Shown here in pieces: positions 52,301 through 60,905 of a stretch of 64,000 nt of DNA. The notes under the pieces are model-generated. The model worked only from the letters and a program-made list of their open reading frames with translations. It was not told where the DNA came from and made no database searches. The DNA comes from Molossus alvarezi. Its lineage: Eukaryota > Chordata > Mammalia > Chiroptera > Molossidae. The translations under genes were made by a program, and so were the position numbers. Position 1 is the stretch's first letter. Each line of letters opens with the position of its first letter. The stretch is taken from positions 18,662,074-18,726,073 of the forward strand of contig CM073893.1 in NCBI GenBank assembly GCA_037176705.1, given 5' to 3'.

Positions 52301-55300
52301 GTTGCCCTCTAAATGGTCTATTAAGAAAGTATGCACATTAGAAGGGTGGCCCTTAAAAAGAAAGAAAAAAACAAGGATAGACCAGTGGTTTTCATCTTTT
52401 TTTTTTTACTGCAACCCAAAGTAAAAAATACATTTAAAATTGTGACATAACTGTGTCTGTGCAATATGTATTTACACACAGGCACACAAACTACTGCGTC
52501 TTGTAACAATATCCTTAACTAGAGTAATATACTGATAATTTTCTATTCCATTTGGTGACATTTAATTTTTTAAAATGCTGACTATAACCTACAGAATTAC
52601 ATGACCCAATAATGGTTTCAATTCAGTTTGAAAAATACTAGGTTAGACAATAGGCAGTATAATTGAATATTTAATTTAATGGTTTAATAGGAATAATTCT
52701 AACCACAAGTGTTCTTTTTCAAAATGGAGGTGAGTAACTAGATGCACTATACTCAGTCCCAGCCAGGGAAGTTGCTGGAGTCTATACAATTTGGTAAATT
52801 ACAATGAAGAATCTATGTAGAGTAAAACAGTTTCTAAGTTATCCCCAATTAAATGTGAAATTTTAAGAATTTTAATATCTCCAACTCTTTCCAAAACAAG
52901 ATGTAGTAAAAATACATAAGTATAAGTCAAATAGTATTAATGATTCTGTTTTATAAAAATGTCAAAAGCTGGAACAATTTTCTAGTGCTAAACTAGATAC
53001 TGTAGACATAATATACATATTATCTATATATTCATTCCAATCCTTAGGTCCTACAAACGGTGATTAACCCCTCAAAATAACATCTGAGTTAAAATGTTTT
53101 CCGTTTATGAAAAAGTACTGACAATTGTACCAAAAGAAAAACCAAAGTCCATGTTTTTAATCCAAAGTTAATAATTAAGTTATATTCTAGACTTTTAAGA
53201 AAATGATGAAACATAAAACTAACTATTCTCTATCACAGAAAAGCCACACATTGGAGTTCCTTACTTTGCATGGTATTCCGTAGCTGGTTTGAGATCATTT
53301 AAAGTGACACTTATTTCTTCTCCTCTGGTGGGGGGAAAAAGGTAATATTTCATTGTCTGATACATATAGCATTTCTGGAGTATATGTATTATGTACACTA
53401 TAGGTAATTTATGAAATTATACCGCTTCTTACTTTACTATGACCATATTCAAATTCAAACTAATATGAAATCTGTGTAATTAGGATACATGCCAAACTTA
53501 AGTATGTACCTGCATACCACTTTAAAACAATTAAGTGTGGTAAGCAAATAAAGAAATATAACCATTTTATATTATTTAAAAATTATTTTTGCACATAGTT
53601 AAAATGTGAAATAACACATATAATACCGAGATAAAAACTACCCAATTTTTACAAGTCTGGCACTATTGCATTTTATTAAAATATAACATGGAACTTTATT
53701 TAATGAGTAGATATGAAAGAGCAGCAATCATAATTTAAAGTAAAACATTTCCCATGGCCACGATTACGTTTTTAAACAGAACTCATTTTCTTAAAATAAT
53801 CACTTCATACAATTATTACTTGGTATGTAGCCAACGAAGCTTCTTTTCTTTTTTAAAAATCACTGTTCTGTTCCATTTCCTTCATCCAAGTTTCTCTGTT
53901 CTCCATTTTTTGGATTTCTGCAACCCCCTCCCTCATCCTCCCTGTTTTCCAGCTATCTTGTTTCTCAAATCAAAGCCAGTAAATATTATGAGAATAAAAC
54001 ATGTCTCATTGGTGAAAATGCACTTTAATGAACTGGGCAGTTGAAGCAGCATCCTTGGAGAGAGACCTTAATTGGTGTAGGATAAAGGAAGTGACTAATG
54101 TCCCTCTTGTGCTCTGTGGTGAGGCTGCAAATGGAGATAAATGCTTATGTTGCTAGCTGACAGTCACTGGGGTAGTTTCACTTTCCTTTCTTCCCTATAC
54201 TACCTATTCTTTTTGGGGAAAAAAAAAAAAAAGATACTAAAAAGGCTGATGTATCCAGTATTAAATATGATCATTTAAGTGACTAACAACCCTGGTTTAC
54301 AATCTTCCTGGTGCTTAAATTATAATAATTAACTTGACTTTTTTTTTTCATTAGAATACACAATTTCTGTATGAATAAGAACAGAAAAATAATTTATTCT
54401 ACAATTGTCAATCATAAATGCACAATTTTAGCCACTGACTTTCTAAGGCTACTTGGTATACAATGAGTACACCTTTGAATCAAGAAGAGAACTATGACAG
54501 GTTTTCAAAGTACGATTAGTAAAAAACCAACATATAAATGAGGAATAATGGTATTAAATTCATTTTACCATAGGATATGAGCTTATACAAAAAAGTATTA
54601 AATCCAACTCTTCAGAAGAGCGATACCATATTTCATGAGTTCATAATGTAAGAGTTATTCATTTCTGGTCCTGGCTTCTACATGTTATAATTTATATTTA
54701 TGCCTCAGGAATATGTGAATCATGAACCATCTGTTAGGGAGCCTACTGAAAAATAAAAAAGCTGGATGTGGCCAGTGAAAGCAATTATTCCAAGGGAAGG
54801 TAGACAGAAATGTATACATGCCAGCATTTGGACTATTTACATTGAAATCACTATCACTGCTCAATTTATAAGTTCAAAATAAAAGCATGAGCCCAAGCAT
54901 GTGCCCTTGACTGGGAATCGAACCAGCAACCTCCTGATGCACCAGACAATGCCCAACCAACTGAGCCACACTGGCGAGGGTGGGAATTGCTGCTTTTAAT
55001 TATGAATTGTGGAGCTACAGGTAAACCCCCTTGCTGACACCACCCCCCATCACATGAATTCCAATGAACTTGAATGAACTGGATACTGGTCCCTAGGCTC
55101 TGTACTAGACTCACCCTAATTATTTGTTAACTTCAAAATACTGCAACCCTATATTATACCCAATTTAATTTCTTGGACTCAGTTTAATGTGGTATTTTAT
55201 ATCATTTGCACTTTAACTATGTACATATGTTAAACTGATAAAAATGAAAATTAATTTAGAAAGTAAAAAATTAGTATTAAGCTCTTTATGATAAACCATC

Positions 55301-56895
55301 AACTTACATGACAGTAGGGATAAGACATAACAAATACCTACACATATACACTTTTATATTTCCCATCTTTTCCAGTACTTGAGACCAGAATTTCATAACC
55401 ATAGAGCTCTGGTATAGTAGTCTCATCTGTTTCACCATTAATGGAGCTGGAAGGAGGTGACCAGGTAAGTACCACTGTCCTTGCCTGGATATCTGAGGCC
55501 TGCAAAAACATATTTAAAAGTTCTATGAAACAACTGTAATGTGCACAATGAACAGTGAAAAATCTAATGGAGTTTCAAGAGTAAATAAAATATATATGCA
55601 TTTACTTACTCACAAATACAAACCTGGCCATTTGTAGAGATATAATTTGTTCTGAATGGGTGGATGGGTTACACAAAAGTTTAAAGACAAAAGAAAAAGA
55701 TAAAAAACTCAAAAGAAAAAGAAGGAGATGGATTGTCTAAAGACATAAATATAAATGGGTAATATATGAAATTATGTGTAACTGTATTGATGATTAAATA
55801 CATTAAAACAAGATACCACCTTTTATCCACCAGCATATAAGGATGTACATCACATTATATTCTATTTTATGGAAGAATAAAAAGATTCAAAAATGTTAAG
55901 TGACTTATCCCAGGTCACTCAACTCCTGAGTGCAACAGCTAAGGCTGACACAATGTGATGTACTCGCCCACATACTACACTTGAATCACAAGACTGAGCT
56001 TTCCTTCTTTTTTTGGTTCCTCAAATGTGCCATGTTTCAGTTCTTTTCAAATGCTGGCTAATGTTTTCAATACTGTCCCCACATGCTCCCACTGTCCACA
56101 GTGCCCAACCACTACTTTTTCTTTAAATTTCAGTTATATCATCCTTCCTTAGGGAACCTTGTTTGACATCCTTGTCAAGGTCTAGTCCTCCTATTATTAT
56201 AAATTTTTATAGTACTCTATCTCTTTGTTCCAACACTTCACAGATATAATATTTATTGCATGATACTCTACTAACTTATGTTCTGAGGGCAGAGGCTATG
56301 CCTGCCATTTGCTTTCCATTCTAGCTCCAGCTTCTAAAACAGTATCTGGCATTTTGTAAATGGTCACATATTTGTGGAATGATTACATGAATGAATATAT
56401 TTAATTTGGTATTCTGAATGAACCAGTGCACGCAAAAACAACCTTGACAAAAATAAAAAACCTTGACTTCACAGCGCAGAGGCATAGCTACCCAAACTGT
56501 AATAAAAACTAAAACAAAACAAAAAAACAAAATAAAACCATGTTTTATGACACAGGGCTATTGTTTTATTAAATTACCTCTTCCTCATAATATTGGGCAA
56601 GAAATTCTTTTAAAAAATTGTTTCAAGCTTTATGTGCCTGAAAAATTATACTTTTAATATTATACAGTATAACAAATAAATGCTTCTAGTATTAGTTATA
56701 TAATTCAAACAATTCTATTAAGGCCATCAACTTCTTTTTTGTTAATTTAGTGATATACATTTGGATATATATAGATCCTAGAACAATAATGCTTGAATTT
56801 AATCTCAGCTTCATTATTACTTATCAAACCTACTCTTTCCTCATCTGTAAAATAGGGAAAATAGTACAAAGAGTTGTAGAAATTAAAGAAAGTAA

Positions 56896-56934
<39 letters not shown>

Positions 56935-59900
56935 CAAGTACTATGGAAAGAGTCTGACACTAGGAAACTTGTGTTAGCTTTTATTATGAAATAATTCTGT
57001 ATATGTTTACATTAATTTACATGTACATGCTCAATTTTTAAGAGAGAACAAATTACAATGAAATAAAACTAGCGCCCTGGCCAGTTTGTCTCAGCGGTTA
57101 GTGTCAGCTTGCACACCGAAGGGTCTTAGGTTCCATACCCGACCCTGGTTGGGGTCATGTGGGAGGCAACCAGTCGATGTGTCTCTCTCTCACATTGATG
57201 TTTCTCTCTTTCTACCTCCGTCACTTCCACTTTATCTAAAAATCAATGGAAAAATATCTTCGGGTGAGGATTAACAAAACAGAATAAGAGCATCCAAATC
57301 TATTATTTAGGGTGTTCAGAAGAAACGGGACCATGATAACCTATTAGATGAGTGACTGTTTTATTCAAACATCCTAAAATGGGGTAAAATAAAAAGGTAA
57401 CCCTTTGTGGAGAAGGTGTTAAGAGGATGGTACCATATTTGCAAATCAATAAATGTGATACACCACATGGTCTTGCTGGTGTGGCTCAAGTGGTTGAGCC
57501 TTGACCCATGCATCAAGAGGTCGCTGGTTCAATTCCCAGTCAGGACACATGTCCAGGTTGTGGGTCCAATCTCCAATGGGGGCATGCAAGAGGCAGCCAA
57601 TTGATGTTCTCTCTCATTGATGTTTCTATCTTTCTCTCCCTCTCATTTCCTCTCTCTCTAAAATCAAAAAAGGAAAAAACAATTTTTTTTAATAAATAAA
57701 ATAAAGTCTTCGTACACTTGTATTTTTTTAAACCCGTCAAGACCCCAAAGGGTTCTTCACTAGTAAGCAAAATAAATAAATTAAACTTCTCTGAAACAGC
57801 CAGGTACTGGTACAAGAACAGGCACACAGATCAATGGAACAGAAGAGAGAATCCAGATATCGACCCAAGACAGTATGCACAATTAATATTTGACAAAGGA
57901 GGCAAGAGCATACAATGGAGTAAAGACAGCCTCTTCAATAAATGGTATTGGGAAAATTGGACAGCTACATGCAAAAAAATGAAACTAGACCACCAACTTA
58001 TACCATACACAAGAATAAACTCAAAATGAATAAGACTTAAATGTAACCCATGAAACCATAACAATTCTAGAAGAAAATGTAGGCAGAAAAATCTCAGACA
58101 TCCTATGTGGTGAAATTTTCACTGATATATCACTTAGGGCAAGAGAAACAAAACAAAACAAATAAATGGGACTATATTAAACTAAAAAGTTTCTGCATGG
58201 GAAAAGAAACTAACATGAAAATGAAAATGGAACCTACTCGCTGGGAGAAATATCTGTCAATGATACATTGGATAAGGGGTTAATATCCAAAATATATAGA
58301 GTACTCATACAACTCAACAAAAGGAAGACAAAGAAGCCAATTAAAAAATGGACAGAGGACCTGAATAGACACCTCTCCAAACAGGACATATAAATGGCCA
58401 GGAGACATATGAAAAATGCTCAACATCTCTAATCATCAGAGAGAGGCAAATTAAAATGACTATGAGATATCATCTCACACCTGCCAGAATAGCAGCCATC
58501 AACAAATCCTCAGACAAGTGCTGGCGAGAAAAGAGGACTCTAGCAAATTACTGGTGGAACTGTAGACTGGAATAGCCACTATGGAAAACAATATGGTGTT
58601 TCCTAAAAAAATTAAAAATTGAACTGCATTTGACCCAGTGATCCCACTTCTTGGAATATATCCGAAGAAGCCTGAAACACCAATCAGGAAGAATATATGC
58701 ACCCTATGTTCATAGCAGCACTATTTATAATAGCTAAGATCTGGAAACAGCCCAAGTACCCATCAGTAGATGTGTGGATAAAAAAGCTGTGGTGCATTTA
58801 CACCATGGAATACTATGCAGCTGTAAGAAAGAAAGATTTCTTACCCTTTGAGACGATCTGGAGGGACCTGGAGAGTATTATGCTAAGGGAAATCAGCCAG
58901 TCAGAGAAAGACAAGTACCACATAATCTCACTTATTTATGGAACATAATGAACAAAATAAGCGGTCAACCAAAAGAGATCCAGAATCATGGAAGTAGGAA
59001 ACAGACTAACAAACCTCAGAGGGATGGGTTGGAGGGGTGGGAAAAGATAAACCAAAGAACTTATATGCATATATGCAGAACCAATGGACACAGGCATTAG
59101 GTTGGGGAAAGCAGGAAGCGGGTGGGAGCGGGAAGGAGGGGGTCAATAGGGTAAAAAGAAGGACATCTGTAATACTTTCAATAATTAAAAAAATAAAGTG
59201 GGTATTAAAACAAACAAAAGAGAGTAACAACTTTTCTAATCTGTTCTTGTATAAAAATTAGAGCAACTTAGCACAAAATATTTTACCATGAATTTTTGGC
59301 TTTTTCTTTTGGAAGTCAAAAATTACTTTCACCAGTGTTTTAAAAATGGACTTATCATGGCTGAAAAACCCGTGCTGCCTTATTTCTTCCCATCTTGTAC
59401 TATTTTTCCCTCCATTTTACTGCATTCTAGTGATAATGGTTCTTTCTATCTGGCAAATTTGTCATGATTATTCCTACTGACCCGCACCTATTCTTTCCAA
59501 CTTTTGTGCCTTTTCTAAGTCTTCAGAGACTCAGAGAAAGCTTTCCTGATTGCTCTATCTAAATAACCTCCCTCTCCTCAGTAACTCTTCACATCACCCT
59601 ATTTCTATAATAGCACTTTTTACAACTATACACGATTTGTATATTTGTTTTTTATTTATTAGCATATAGCAAGAGCTCAATACTTTTTGATTGCTTGTCA
59701 AGATGATGATAAATATTTTGACTGGATGGATAACTATGTAGCTCTTCAAAGAATAATGTAACAACAGAGAAAGATTACTAAGGCATAACATAAGTAAATG
59801 CTTGGCACAGAGCCATAGGGTACAGTATAACCCCTTTTATATAAAGAGACAAAAGAAAAAATATGTATTTTGTTGGATGCACACATACAAATAAATCCCA

Positions 59901-60873
59901 AAATGGAAGAAATCCCAAATTGTTAGACATGATAAAGTTGGACAAGTAGGTCAAAAGAGACTTATTTATTTATTGGTTCTTGGTCCTTGATTTTTTTTTA
60001 ATGTTTTATTGATTTTTAGAGATAGAAACATCGATTGACTGCCTCCTGCTCACCACCTAATGAGAATATAATCCTCAATCTGGCATGTTCCCTGACTGGA
60101 ATCAAACTGGCACTTTCCAGTCCATGGGACAATGCCCAATTCACTGAGCCACACCAGTTGGGCTCAAAACCATATATTTAAGTGGCTATATCATTCTTTC
60201 CAGTAAAAACATTTCAATTCTTCTATGCATTCCTTTGTTTTATTTTTGTTAACATTAGTCCTACAACATATATTTTTGTTTGTGTAGTTTTTTATGGAGG
60301 AACAGGACTGTACAGTTTCAGAGAAGTTTATTTCTTTTGATTACTAGTGAAGAACCATTTGGGGTCTTGACGGTTTCAAAAAATACAAGTGTATGAAGAC
60401 TTTATTTAAAAATTTTTTTCCTTTATTGATTTTAGAAAGGAAAGGAGAGGGAGAAAGAGACAGAGAGAGAACATCAACTGGCTGCCTCCTACATGCCCCC
60501 CACTGGGGATTTGGTCCACAACCTGGGCATGTGTCCTGACCAGGAATTGAACTGGCCACCGCTTGGTGCATAGGTTGATGCCGAACCACTGAACCACATA
60601 GGCTGGGCTATGAGGACCTTATTTAATGTCAATCTTTTGTCATAACTATGTAATTTTTTTTCTATTAGAATGATAGCCTTTATGTAGGATATCTAAAAAA
60701 CATGCAGAAAATTATATGTAGCCAGTTCTGTTGCTATACCTTTTTCTGATTTCTTCTATTATGTCTACACTTATAAAAGACTGAGGAATATTAATTTTCT
60801 TCTACAGTTTAACTATTTTTGCATCTGGAGAGTTAATTGTATATATTTTATATGGAAATCATATAACTATGTT

Positions 60874-60905
<32 letters not shown>

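Noticed and set aside
55331..55345. Alternative donor giving a longer exon C
   Set aside because: Using the next GT would include an in-frame TAG; the chosen donor gives a correct phase with exon D.
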